Shown here piece by piece: positions 44,373 to 55,266 of a DNA stretch of 64,000 nt; within the stretch, counting starts at the first letter, position 1, and each line of letters begins with the position of its first letter. Origin of the DNA: Knoellia locipacati (GTDB taxonomy: Bacteria; Actinomycetota; Actinomycetes; Actinomycetales; Dermatophilaceae); contig NZ_BKBA01000004.1 in the NCBI RefSeq assembly GCF_007992835.1, forward strand, positions 186,001-250,000. The letters are read 5' to 3'. Position numbers and translations under genes: made by a program. The notes below the pieces were generated by a model. That model had not been told where the DNA came from, did no database searches, and saw only the letters and a list, made by a program, of their open reading frames with translations.

Positions 44373-44840
44373 TCAGTGGTGGTGGTGCCCGAACGACGTC
44401 TCGAGGGCATCGAGGGTGGCGGTCCGCTCGCGCGACGCCATCCAGTGCATGACCGGTGTCGCCAGGTGGTAGAGACCGTGGGTCTCGAGCCGCACGTGAT
44501 GGTGGACGAGCGTCGTGTGGTCGCCCTTGGCCTCGAGCCGGTAACCGGGCCACCCCTCGGCCTTGACCTTGCCCGCGGCCGTCTTGTCCCACCAGTGGTA
44601 GACGAGGGTCGTCGGGGGCTCGAACTCCGAGATCTCCCCGGGCATCGACCCGGCCATCGTCCGGTCGACGTAGGTCGTGCCCTTGGCCGGTGGACCCGGC
44701 GACGTCTGCTCGGTGCGGTGCAGGATGCTGCCCCGCTTCGGCATCCAAGCGTTGTGGCCCTCGATGTCGGCCAGGCGGGCGAACACGTCGGCCACCGGCG
44801 CATGGATGATGCGCTCCAGGTCGAACTCGACGACGCCCAT
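44373..44840 (-). CDS. SRPBCC-fold protein (polyketide cyclase/dehydrase type)
   Basis: 155 residues. The START-like helix-grip fold is shown by the opening VEFDLERIIHAPVADVFARL and the paired beta strands PTTLVYHWWD and HTTLVHHHVRLE. The cavity-forming family binds hydrophobic ligands. It ends in four His (GHHHH), which is natural. It starts divergently from the tail-tube/GNAT fusion gene. Confidence 0.85.
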   Translation of the reverse strand: MGVVEFDLERIIHAPVADVFARLADIEGHNAWMPKRGSILHRTEQTSPGPPAKGTTYVDRTMAGSMPGEISEFEPPTTLVYHWWDKTAAGKVKAEGWPGYRLEAKGDHTTLVHHHVRLETHGLYHLATPVMHWMASRERTATLDALETSFGHHHH

Positions 44841-44925
44841 ACCCCAGAGTCCTCCCGTTCTGCTCCGGGCTCAAGATCGCGCAGGTAGCGTTCGAGCCGG
44901 GCACCTGGGCCCCCCGGAGGTGAGC

Positions 44926-45837
44926 ATGACCATCGACCCCGAGCGCGCCGCGCGGGCGGAGCCGTATGGGTCCTTCATGTTCACGGTGCGCGGTGGAGGC
45001 CGCGAGGTGGCGGGGTTCTCCAGCCTGACCGTCGTCAAGCGGACGACCGCGGTCGTCGTCGGGGACGCCCCACCGACCGACGGTCCGGTGTCGGAGGCCA
45101 TCGCCCTCGAACACGGCGCGAGCCACGACTCCGACTTCGTCGCGTGGGCCGCTCGGGGCGAGCTCGCGTCCCACATGGACCTCGACATCCACGTGCACGA
45201 CGAGGCGGGGCGGCTCGTGCGGACCTACCAGCTGACCGGCTGCTGGGTCTCCGAGTTCCAGTCGCTGCCGGACCTCGACGGCGACAGCAACGCCGTGACG
45301 ATCGGCCACCTCAGGCTCGAGAACCAGGGCTGGACCAGCGTCGCCGCCGTGCCCGAGCCGGAGGAGATCACCCTCCCCGACGACCAGCCGGACCTCGCGT
45401 CGCACATCAGCCTGCGCCCGGTGGGCGAGGACTGGCGCGAGGTCGGCGACGTGCGGCCCAAGGACGACCAGCGCGAGTTCGTGCACCCCATGGCGGCCGG
45501 CTACCTCCTCATGACCGAGCGCCCCGGCCCGTGGAACTCGCTCGGCATCTACGAGGGCGACACCGTCGTCGGGCATGCGATGTGGGGCCTGGACGACGAC
45601 GAGGCGCACTGGATCGGGGGCTTCGTCATCGACCAGACCGCCCAGGGCCGAGGGCTGGGTCGAGCGGCGATGGTCGCGCTCATGGCGTGGCTCGCCGAGC
45701 AGCCCGGACACTGGGTCACCCGGTTGTCCCACCACCCCGACAACGTCGTGGCTGCGCAGCTCTACGCCGAGCTCGGCTTCACCCCGACCGGGGGGACCGA
45801 CGAGGACGGCGAGATCATCCTCGAGATCCGGGCCTGA
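44926..45837 (+). CDS. Phage tail-tube (T4 gp19-like) domain fused to GNAT acetyltransferase
   Basis: 303 residues. ATG at 44926 follows GGAGGTGAGC. Residues about 14-145 match the T4_gp19-like tail-tube pattern: YGSFMFTVRGGGREVAGFSS, then DSDFVAWAARGE, LDIHVHDEAGRLVRTYQLTG and LDGDSNAVTIGHLRLENQG. Residues about 160-300 are a GNAT domain with acetyl-CoA motif QGRGLGRAAM (about 240-249) and FVIDQTAQ. Tail-tube proteins normally form contractile-injection or phage tubes; here no sheath, baseplate or spike genes are adjacent. The fusion could be a cargo of, or a modifier delivered through, a tube, or a domain reused as a scaffold. Homology of the N-terminal half rests on motif recognition by eye. 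Confidence 0.82.
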   Translation: MTIDPERAARAEPYGSFMFTVRGGGREVAGFSSLTVVKRTTAVVVGDAPPTDGPVSEAIALEHGASHDSDFVAWAARGELASHMDLDIHVHDEAGRLVRTYQLTGCWVSEFQSLPDLDGDSNAVTIGHLRLENQGWTSVAAVPEPEEITLPDDQPDLASHISLRPVGEDWREVGDVRPKDDQREFVHPMAAGYLLMTERPGPWNSLGIYEGDTVVGHAMWGLDDDEAHWIGGFVIDQTAQGRGLGRAAMVALMAWLAEQPGHWVTRLSHHPDNVVAAQLYAELGFTPTGGTDEDGEIILEIRA

Positions 45838-45845
45838 GGAGCGCT

Positions 45846-46145
45846 GTGCGACGACGCTTCACCGCTCCCCTCTGGCAGTGGCAGGCCCGGGACGGCTGGT
45901 ACTTCGTCACCCTCCCGGCCGACGTCGCCGACGAGATCGCCGACGGCATCGCCGACCTCGACCGCGCCCCGAGTGGGTTCGGCGCCGTCAGGGTGCGCGT
46001 CACCGTCGGCAGGACGACCTGGGATACCTCCGTCTTCCCCGACGCGACGCTCGGCAGCTACGTCCTCCCCGTCAAGAAGGCCGTCCGCAACGCCGAGTCG
46101 CTCACTGAGGGGTCCGACGTGGACGTCCACCTCGAGGTGCTCTGA
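45846..46145 (+). CDS. DUF1905-domain protein
   Basis: 99 residues from GTG 45846 (GAGGAGCGCT upstream), 8 bp after the fusion gene, so probably co-transcribed. It matches the DUF1905 pattern (FTAPLWQWQARDGWYFVTLP; GFGAVRVRVTVGRTTWDTSVFP). A compact beta-barrel-like protein of unknown function, often found alone or next to YdeI-type proteins. Confidence 0.85.
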   Translation: MRRRFTAPLWQWQARDGWYFVTLPADVADEIADGIADLDRAPSGFGAVRVRVTVGRTTWDTSVFPDATLGSYVLPVKKAVRNAESLTEGSDVDVHLEVL

Positions 46146-46184
46146 CCCCGGTCACCCTCGCGGACCGGTGCCTCACCACGTGGA

Positions 46185-46200
46185 GCAAAGACACTCCTCT
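46185..46200. repeat. Dispersed intergenic repeat, copy 3
   Basis: GCAAAGACACTCCTCT between the convergent ends of the DUF1905 and LLM genes; flanked by CCACG/CGTGG, which may form a stem-loop. Confidence 0.7.
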
Positions 46201-46273
46201 GCGTGGGAGGTGCACCGCGCAACCGCCCAAGCGCGCCAGCGCCCCCCAGCGCCCAGCACCCAGCGCCCCGGCC

Positions 46274-47359
46274 TCAGTCGGTCCCGGCCGCCAGCAGCTC
46301 ACGCACCCGCGGAGCGACCTGCTCACCGAACAGCCGGATCGAGCTCATCCGCAGCTCGTGCGGCAGCCTCCCGTTCGAGTACTTGAACTGGAAGCGCTTC
46401 GCCCCGAGCGTCCGGCACGTCGCGACGATCTTGCGCGCCACCGTCTCGGGCGACCCGCAGTAGGCCGCACCCTCCGGCCCCACCTGCGCCCGCGCAGCCT
46501 CCTCGGTCATCGGCGCCCATCCGCGTTCGCGCCCGAGCTTGCGCATCTGCTCGATGAAGTGCGGCAGGTACTCCTCGACCGCCTGCTCGTCGGTCTCGGC
46601 CACGTGCCCGGGTGAGTGCACGCCCACGGGCAACCCGGCATACCCGTATTCGGCACAGGCGCGCCGGTAGAGGTCCGCCAGCGGAGCGAACTGAGCGGCA
46701 GACCCGCCGATGATCGCGATGACGACCGGCATGCCGTACTGCGCCGCCCGCACCACCGACGCCGGCGTCCCACCCACGCCGACCCAGGTCCGCAGCGCAC
46801 CCGACTCGGTCGGCGGCATCACCGGACCGGACGTCCGCACCGGCGGCCGCGTCGTCCCCGACCACTCGAAGGCCCTCTCCTGCAACACCTTCGCGAGCAG
46901 GTCGAGCTTCTCCGAGAACAGCACCTCGTAGTCGTCGAGCGACAGCCCGAACAGCGGGAACGACTCGATGAACGAGCCGCGCCCGACGCAGATCTCGGCC
47001 CGCCCACCCGACAGCGCGTCCACCGTCGAGAACCGCTGGAACACCCGGATCGGGTCATCCGACGACAGCACCGTCACCGACGTGCCCAGCCGGATCTGCG
47101 AGGTCGTCGTCGCCAGCCCGGCGAGCAGCGTGTCCGGGGCGGAGATCGCGTAGTCCGGCCGGTGGTGCTCGCCCACCCCGAAGAAGTCGAGCCCCAGCGA
47201 GTCCGCGAGCTGCCCCTCGGCGAGCACCTCGCGGATGACGACGGCCGCCGGCAGCGGCTCCCCGTCCGCGCCGAGGGCGATGTCACCGAACGTGTCGAGC
47301 CCCAGCTCGATCGCCGGAGTGGACGAGGGAGTGGGCGGGTGTGCGGCCGTGTCCGTCAT
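46274..47359 (-). CDS. LLM-class (luciferase-like) flavin-dependent oxidoreductase
   Basis: 361 residues. ATG at 47359 follows GGGAGGC. A (beta/alpha)8 LLM protein: LGLDFFGVGEHHRPDYAISAP, LLAGLATTTSQIRLGTSV, and RFSTVDALSGGRAEICVGRG are the hallmark FMN/F420-binding strands of the group close to bacterial luciferase. Substrate unknown; cytosolic. Confidence 0.92.
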   Translation of the reverse strand: MTDTAAHPPTPSSTPAIELGLDTFGDIALGADGEPLPAAVVIREVLAEGQLADSLGLDFFGVGEHHRPDYAISAPDTLLAGLATTTSQIRLGTSVTVLSSDDPIRVFQRFSTVDALSGGRAEICVGRGSFIESFPLFGLSLDDYEVLFSEKLDLLAKVLQERAFEWSGTTRPPVRTSGPVMPPTESGALRTWVGVGGTPASVVRAAQYGMPVVIAIIGGSAAQFAPLADLYRRACAEYGYAGLPVGVHSPGHVAETDEQAVEEYLPHFIEQMRKLGRERGWAPMTEEAARAQVGPEGAAYCGSPETVARKIVATCRTLGAKRFQFKYSNGRLPHELRMSSIRLFGEQVAPRVRELLAAGTD

Positions 47360-47448
47360 GCCTCCCGAGCGTAGTCAGGCCCACCCCACCCCGTAGGCCG
47401 GCCCGCGCACTGGGTGGGACCCGCGCCCTCGTCCCGCTGCGGACGCAC

Positions 47449-47477
47449 CGCAGCGCTTTCGCAGCGCATCCGCAGCG
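47449..47477 (+). promoter_or_regulatory. Three heptamers at 11-bp period (SARP-type site)
   Basis: CGCAGCG occurs at 47449, 47460 and 47471, exactly 11 bp apart with 4-bp spacers. This is the architecture of SARP/BTAD binding sites. It ends 51 bp before the first ATG of the secreted-protein operon. A matching element lies upstream of the operon at 61479. Confidence 0.75.
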
Positions 47478-47528
47478 CACCCCGTGACGCTCGGCCCACC
47501 GACGCACGTTCTCCACCTGAGGAGCACC

Positions 47529-47897
47529 ATGAAGCGCACCATCACCGCCACTGCCATCACCGGACTCGCCCTCGCGGCAGCGACCGCGACGGCAGGTCCG
47601 GCGCAGGCCAACGACAAGACCCTGCAGATCTGGAACGCCGCCGGCACGAAGGTCGTCGCCAAGGCCTGGTACGACGACTCCACCGACAACCTCTGCGTCC
47701 GCAGCTACGTCCAGGGGCAGATGGCCACGGTCCGCATCGGCCCCTCTGGCGGCAGCACCTTCGCCAGCGCCAACGACGCCGGCTTCGGCAAGTCGACGAA
47801 CTGCACCGGCAACATGTCGATCCCCGAGGACCGCTACTACTGGATGACGCTGAGCTATCCGGGGCGGCCGTCCAAGGACGCGAACTTCTACACGTGA
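47529..47897 (+). CDS. Small secreted protein, paralogue A
   Basis: 122 residues. ATG at 47529 follows GAGGAGCACC. The Sec signal peptide (MKRTITATAITGLALAAATA) ends near AGPAQA/ND. The mature domain of about 95 residues contains AKAWYDDSTDNLCVRSYV and NCTGNMSIPEDRYYWM, with two Cys likely forming one disulfide. The downstream gene repeats the CTGN(L/M)SIPEDR signature, so the two are tandem duplicates. A calyx-like or inhibitor-like beta fold is possible; function unknown. Confidence 0.85.
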   Translation: MKRTITATAITGLALAAATATAGPAQANDKTLQIWNAAGTKVVAKAWYDDSTDNLCVRSYVQGQMATVRIGPSGGSTFASANDAGFGKSTNCTGNMSIPEDRYYWMTLSYPGRPSKDANFYT

Positions 47898-47908
47898 TCG
47901 GGGGAGCC

Positions 47909-48289
47909 ATGCACCGCACCACACTCGCCGGCCTCGGCGCCGTCGCAGCCACGGTCGTCGCGGTCGGGATCGCCGCGCCGGCCCAGGCCGCGAGCAAGTC
48001 CGTCACCCTGACGAACCCCTCCGGAGGGGCCCACGCCGTCCTCCACTGGGACGACACCTACGACACCCTCTGCCTGACCCTGAAGTCGACGGCGGCGAGC
48101 GCCTATGCCGACGCCGACATGAGCCTCACCGACGGCACCCACTTCCACCACCTGCGGGTCACCCGGTCCAAGACGAGGGACTGCACCGGCAACCTCTCGA
48201 TCCCTGAGGACCGGGCGGCGCAGATGAGTGTCAACGGCGGGACCAACTCGTTCCACAGGACCTCGGGCTGGGTGGGCTTCTTCACCTGA
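47909..48289 (+). CDS. Small secreted protein, paralogue B
   Basis: 126 residues. ATG at 47909 follows GGGGAGCC, 11 bp after the upstream stop. The signal peptide ends at APAQA/AS. The mature part shows HWDDTYDTLCLTLKS and DCTGNLSIPEDR, aligning with paralogue A. Co-transcribed with it and therefore probably under the same 11-bp-period site. Confidence 0.85.
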   Translation: MHRTTLAGLGAVAATVVAVGIAAPAQAASKSVTLTNPSGGAHAVLHWDDTYDTLCLTLKSTAASAYADADMSLTDGTHFHHLRVTRSKTRDCTGNLSIPEDRAAQMSVNGGTNSFHRTSGWVGFFT

Positions 48290-48334
48290 GCGCCTCGGCC
48301 CTGCGGCGTCACACCGGCGCCGTAGGGTCGAGCC

Positions 48335-49291
48335 ATGCCCCTGCGCACCCTCGCGAACGTCCTCGACTCCGCGCTCGACCGCACCGTCGTGCCCGGCTTC
48401 TCCAAGATCGGGTATGCCGTCCGCCGTCGCCTCCCGACGTGGCCGGCCGACCCGGCGCCCGGCTCCCTCGCGGGCCGGCACGTCGTCGTGACGGGTGCGA
48501 CCTCCGGCCTCGGCACCGCGACGGCTCGCCAGCTGAGCGCCCTCGGCGCCCACGTGCACCTCGTCGTCCGCAACGCCGACAAGGCCGCCGACGTGGCGCG
48601 CGAGCTCCCCGGGCCGTCGACCACGTGGACCTGCGACCTCGGCGACCTCGACAGCGTGCGCGCCTGTGCCGCAGCGATGCTCGCCGACGCCCCACCGCTC
48701 GACGCCATCGTCCACAACGCCGGCGCCATGCCGGCCGAGCGCACCGAGTCGCCGCAGGGCCACGAGCTCTCGATGTCGATCCACGTCCTCGGCCCGGTCC
48801 TGCTCACCGACCTGCTCCTGCCCAAGCTCGAGGGGCACGAGGCCCGCGTCGTGCTCGTGACGTCCGGTGGCATGTACGCCCAGGCGCTCCCGGTCGACGA
48901 CCCGGACTACACGCGGGGCACCTACGCGCCGCCCACGGCATACGCACGGAGCAAGCGCACCCAGGTCGAGCTCCTCGACATCCTCACGGTCCGGTGGGCC
49001 CGGGCGGGCGTCGCGGTCTACGTCATGCACCCCGGCTGGGCCGCGACGCCCGGCGTCACCGAGTCGCTGCCGACGTTCGACAAGGTCATGGGTCCGGTCC
49101 TGCGGGACGCCGATCAGGGCAGCGACACGACGACCTGGCTCGTCGGCGCGCAGCCGCGACCGCGCGGTGGCGGCCTGTGGATGGACCGGCGCGAACGCCC
49201 CACCGCGTACTTCGGTCGCAACGCCGCCAGCTCGGACGAGCGCCGGCGCATGTGGCAGTGGGTCGCCGACGCGACCGGCCTCACCCCCTGA
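48335..49291 (+). CDS. SDR of the DHRS12/retinol-dehydrogenase-like type
   Basis: 318 residues. A membrane-associating N-terminal extension of about 45 residues precedes the Rossmann motif VVVTGATSGLGTATARQL. NAGAMP, the Ser in VTSGG and YARSKRTQVELL give the catalytic triad. The N-terminal length matches DHRS12-like short-chain dehydrogenases. Substrate unknown. AlkA follows after 4 bp. Confidence 0.88.
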   Translation: MPLRTLANVLDSALDRTVVPGFSKIGYAVRRRLPTWPADPAPGSLAGRHVVVTGATSGLGTATARQLSALGAHVHLVVRNADKAADVARELPGPSTTWTCDLGDLDSVRACAAAMLADAPPLDAIVHNAGAMPAERTESPQGHELSMSIHVLGPVLLTDLLLPKLEGHEARVVLVTSGGMYAQALPVDDPDYTRGTYAPPTAYARSKRTQVELLDILTVRWARAGVAVYVMHPGWAATPGVTESLPTFDKVMGPVLRDADQGSDTTTWLVGAQPRPRGGGLWMDRRERPTAYFGRNAASSDERRRMWQWVADATGLTP

Positions 49292-49295
49292 GCCG

Positions 49296-49943
49296 ATGGA
49301 CCACGCGCGCTGGGAGCAGCACGTGCACGAGGTCGCGACGCTCCACCCCCACCTCGCCGCCGAGCTCGACGAGCACGGTGTCCCCGAGCGCTGGTCGCGT
49401 CCACCGGGGTTCCCCAGCCTCGTGCTCCTCATCCTCGAGCAGCAGGTCTCGCTCGCCTCGGCGGCCGCGGCCTATGCCCGGGTGCGAGCCCGCGCCGGCG
49501 CCATGACCCCGACCGCGCTGCTCGCCACCACCCCGGAGCAGCTGCGCGAGGACGGCGTCTCGCGCCAGAAGGACCGCTACCTCCGGGCGCTCGCGACCGC
49601 GGTCGAGTCCGGCGAGCTCGACCTCGAAGCCCTGGCGACGCTCCCCGACGACGAGGTCGCCGCGCGGCTCACCGCCCTGCCCGGCATCGGGCGCTGGACC
49701 GCCGAGGCCTACCTCCTCGCGTGCCTCGACCGCCCCGACGTGTGGCCGATCGGGGACCGTGCCCTCCAGGTCGCCGTGGGCGAACGGCTCGGTCTCGCCG
49801 AGGTGCCGGTGGGTGCGGCGCTCGAGGAGCTCGGCGAGCAGTGGCGCCCGCACCGGTCGACCGCGGCGCGGCTGCTCTGGCACGGCTACCTCACCCGGCG
49901 CGGCCGACGCGAGACCGACGTCGACCTCCGGCCGGGCGACTGA
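49296..49943 (+). CDS. alkA: DNA-3-methyladenine glycosylase II (AlkA type)
   Basis: 215 residues. The helix-hairpin-helix LPGIGRWTAEAYLL and the catalytic Asp154 (PIGDRAL) form the HhH-GPD signature of AlkA-like glycosylases. EQQVSLASAAAAYARV is the first conserved helix. It removes alkylated purines in base-excision repair in the cytosol. The N-terminal DUF of E. coli AlkA is absent, which is usual for this shorter subgroup. It starts 4 bp after the SDR stop. Confidence 0.93.
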   Translation: MDHARWEQHVHEVATLHPHLAAELDEHGVPERWSRPPGFPSLVLLILEQQVSLASAAAAYARVRARAGAMTPTALLATTPEQLREDGVSRQKDRYLRALATAVESGELDLEALATLPDDEVAARLTALPGIGRWTAEAYLLACLDRPDVWPIGDRALQVAVGERLGLAEVPVGAALEELGEQWRPHRSTAARLLWHGYLTRRGRRETDVDLRPGD

Positions 49944-49947
49944 GCGC

Positions 49948-50403
49948 TCAGTCCTCGGCGACCGCCGCGAAGCGCGCCAGCAGGTGCGGCCACTCGCTGA
50001 ACGTGCTGCGCCGGGCGATGTTGTCCGGGTTCCACCCGTCGTGGGTGAGCGTCACGAGGGTGCCGTCGTCGGTCGGCTCGAAGTCGACGACGAGCTCGGT
50101 CGGGTGGTCACGCGGCAGCGAGAGGTGGAACGTCATCGCGAACCGCTCACCCGTCGTCCACTCGGTGACCTGCCCGATCGGGTAGTCCTCACCGTCGTGG
50201 TGCAGCACCACCTGGCCGCCCTCGACCTCCTCGACGTCGGCGCCCTCGTAGGTCGACGGGTCCGCGGTCAGCCTCGGGTCCCACCAGTCGCCCAGCCGCT
50301 CCGTGAACACCTCGAAGGCGTGCACCGGGTCTGCCTCCACCTGCTGCGTGCACACGATGGCACCGTCGCCGTCCAGCGCTGTGTCGTGGTCCCGGGGAAG
50401 CAC
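49948..50403 (-). CDS. SRPBCC/AHSA1-like protein
   Basis: 151 residues from GTG 50403 (GGAGG lies very close upstream, so the exact start is uncertain). The AHSA1 pattern is clear: VHAFEVFTERLGDWWDPRLT, GQVTEWTTGERFAMTFHL, GTLVTLTHDGW. A soluble cavity protein; ligand unknown. Convergent with AlkA, 4 bp between stops. Confidence 0.85.
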   Translation of the reverse strand: MLPRDHDTALDGDGAIVCTQQVEADPVHAFEVFTERLGDWWDPRLTADPSTYEGADVEEVEGGQVVLHHDGEDYPIGQVTEWTTGERFAMTFHLSLPRDHPTELVVDFEPTDDGTLVTLTHDGWNPDNIARRSTFSEWPHLLARFAAVAED

Positions 50404-50600
50404 GCCTCCAGTGTGCTCCGAAATGCTGCGCTCGCGCGAGATGAGAGCTAAGAAAACGCGTGAAGGACGTCGGTCGCACCGGTGTGTCGGTGGCCGATCG
50501 TAGGCTGTCGCGAAGGGGTATGCCGTGCGCCGCTCTGTGTGTGAGTTCGCCTGTCGCTCAGTCGAATTCGTCGTTCACAGGTCCGCTCGAACGCTTGACT

Positions 50601-50618
50601 CTCGAACAGGAGTTCGAG
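50601..50618. promoter_or_regulatory. LexA (SOS) box
   Basis: CTCGAACAGGAGTTCGAG contains the exact mycobacterial/Gram-positive SOS consensus TCGAAC-N4-GTTCGA; the full palindrome extends to 50599-50620 with 9-bp arms. It lies 10 bp upstream of the HNH start, so LexA binding would block transcription. Confidence 0.92.
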
Positions 50619-50628
50619 AGAATGGGGT

Positions 50629-52263
50629 ATGGACATCGAGGTCGCAGACGGGCAGGGCGCTCCCCATGCTGCCGTCGTCGCGCTCGAGTCCGCCCGGTCG
50701 GCCCTCACTGCGGTCCGGGAGGCGCTGCCGCAGCTCAGTGGCGCCGAGCTGGCCGAGGTCCTGCGTCTCGCCGACGCGGTGAAGGCGCAGGCCTGCGCGA
50801 CGCAGGTTCTCGTGACGACCGAGGCCGCCCATCGAGGGGAGTTCACCTCCGCCCGACGAGGCGCCGGGTCCGCCCACGAGTGGGTCCTCGAGCACGCACC
50901 GTCGCTGCGACAGGGCGGCGCCGGGCAGCTCGCGTCGTTCGCCGTCGACGTCGCCCACTGCACGCCGGGCGGTCAGTGGTCGACCGAGGGTCCTCGTGCG
51001 GGAGCGTTCGCCGATCCGCAGCGGGCCGAGGGTGTCGTGTGGGCGCGGGTCGTCACGGGCGAGGTCGGGGTGCCGCTGGCGCGAACGATGCTCACCGAGA
51101 TCGCGCGTCTCGCCGACCGGCTGCGGCCCGAGGCGATCCCGACCGTGGCCGCGGCGATGCTCGACCACGGTGTGCTGTGCGGCGTCCGCGACGTCAAGCG
51201 GGTGCGCACGCGGCTCCTGGCCCAGCACGGTCTCGACGGCGAGCTCGACGATGACCAGCGACGACTGCGGACCGCCGCCCACCTGTCCCAGCCCGAAGTG
51301 TCCGAGGGTGACATCACCGAGTACCGCATGGGCCTCACCCCCGAGCAGTCCGCTGCCCTCGAGGCCGCGCTGGGTCCGCTCGCCAGTCCGGTGCCCGACC
51401 CGGCGACCGGAGCCTTCGACCCGCGCTCCCACGGTCAGCGCCGCGCCGAAGCCCTCATGTCGATCGTCACCGGGCACGCGGCGCGCGACGGTGAGGTCGC
51501 CGGCCCGGCGGCGGCGCCGACGGCTCTCCACGTGACGATGGGCCTGACCGACCTCGTGCGGTTCCTCGACCTGTCCGGCACTTCGGTCCCGGGGTGCCCG
51601 TCGACGACCGCGTTCGGGACGGTGGTCGGGTCCACCGCGGCCGGCACCATCCTCAACGCGGGTGACGTCCGGCGGCTGGCCTGCGACGCCGACATCATCC
51701 CGGTCGTCCTCGGCAGCGCCGGGGAGGTGCTCGACGTGGGTCGCGCGGCGCGGCTGTTCACCCGTGGCCAGCGCCGGGCCCTGACCCACCGCGACGGTGG
51801 CTGCACGTGGCCCGGGTGCGACGCACCGGCATCGTGGGGCCGCGCCCACCACGTCGTGCACTGGGTCGACGGCGGGCGGTCGGACCTCGACAACGCAGCC
51901 CTGCTCTGCCAGCGACATCACACCCACGTCCACGACCAGCGCCTCGTGGCCACGGTCCATCCGCCCGACGAGTTCGGCCGTTCCGTCACGTGGGACGGCA
52001 CTCCGGGGAGCTACGACATCGCCCTGTCCCGCCGGCTCGCCGCCCGGCGGCGCGACGGTGAGCGCCGACGAGCCGACCGGCGGCGCGACGCGGAGCATCG
52101 ACGGCGCGCCCTCGACGTGGGTGGACCCGACCCGTGGGCCGGCGCCTGGGCGCGCTCGTGGGCCGACGACGAGGACCTCGTGGCCGAGCTCGAGGCGATC
52201 CATGACGCCGACGTGCGCGGTCCGGGGAGCCTCCACGAGATGCCGGAGCCCGCGGCGGCCTGA
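50629..52263 (+). CDS. DUF222/HNH endonuclease (13E12-type)
   Basis: 544 residues. DUF222 covers about residues 20-330 (AELAEVLRLADAVKAQACATQ). The C-terminal HNH is GGCTWPGCDAPASWGRAHHV with a downstream NAALLCQRHH. Members are abundant in actinobacteria (13E12 repeat family) and probably act on damaged or branched DNA. Regulation by SOS is shown by the LexA box at 50601-50618. The start ATG at 50629 is chosen for frame. Confidence 0.92.
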   Translation: MDIEVADGQGAPHAAVVALESARSALTAVREALPQLSGAELAEVLRLADAVKAQACATQVLVTTEAAHRGEFTSARRGAGSAHEWVLEHAPSLRQGGAGQLASFAVDVAHCTPGGQWSTEGPRAGAFADPQRAEGVVWARVVTGEVGVPLARTMLTEIARLADRLRPEAIPTVAAAMLDHGVLCGVRDVKRVRTRLLAQHGLDGELDDDQRRLRTAAHLSQPEVSEGDITEYRMGLTPEQSAALEAALGPLASPVPDPATGAFDPRSHGQRRAEALMSIVTGHAARDGEVAGPAAAPTALHVTMGLTDLVRFLDLSGTSVPGCPSTTAFGTVVGSTAAGTILNAGDVRRLACDADIIPVVLGSAGEVLDVGRAARLFTRGQRRALTHRDGGCTWPGCDAPASWGRAHHVVHWVDGGRSDLDNAALLCQRHHTHVHDQRLVATVHPPDEFGRSVTWDGTPGSYDIALSRRLAARRRDGERRRADRRRDAEHRRRALDVGGPDPWAGAWARSWADDEDLVAELEAIHDADVRGPGSLHEMPEPAAA

Positions 52264-52309
52264 CGGGGGGAGTGTCGCCCGGAACGACGCACCCCGTCCT
52301 GACCTGCAA

Positions 52310-55079
<2,770 letters not shown>

Positions 55080-55108
55080 GCACCAACCCCCGCCCGGTGC
55101 GGGTTATC

Positions 55109-55156
55109 GAAGGTCCTGTCAGGCGCGCGAACTATGGCGCGTCTGGCAGGACCTTC
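55109..55156 (+). terminator. Hairpin after katG
   Basis: Arms 55109-55127 and 55138-55156 (19 bp, two positions as G-U) around a 10-nt loop, followed by CTGTTTC. A terminator for the furA-katG transcript. Confidence 0.85.
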
Positions 55157-55266
55157 CTGTTTCAACCCCAGAATGGCCGAGAACCTACGGCCGGCGAAGA
55201 ACAAGGGAATCGCATCGGCTACCTTTCTGCCTGCGCCTGTCCGCAATGTCAGCTAGGGGAATTCAC

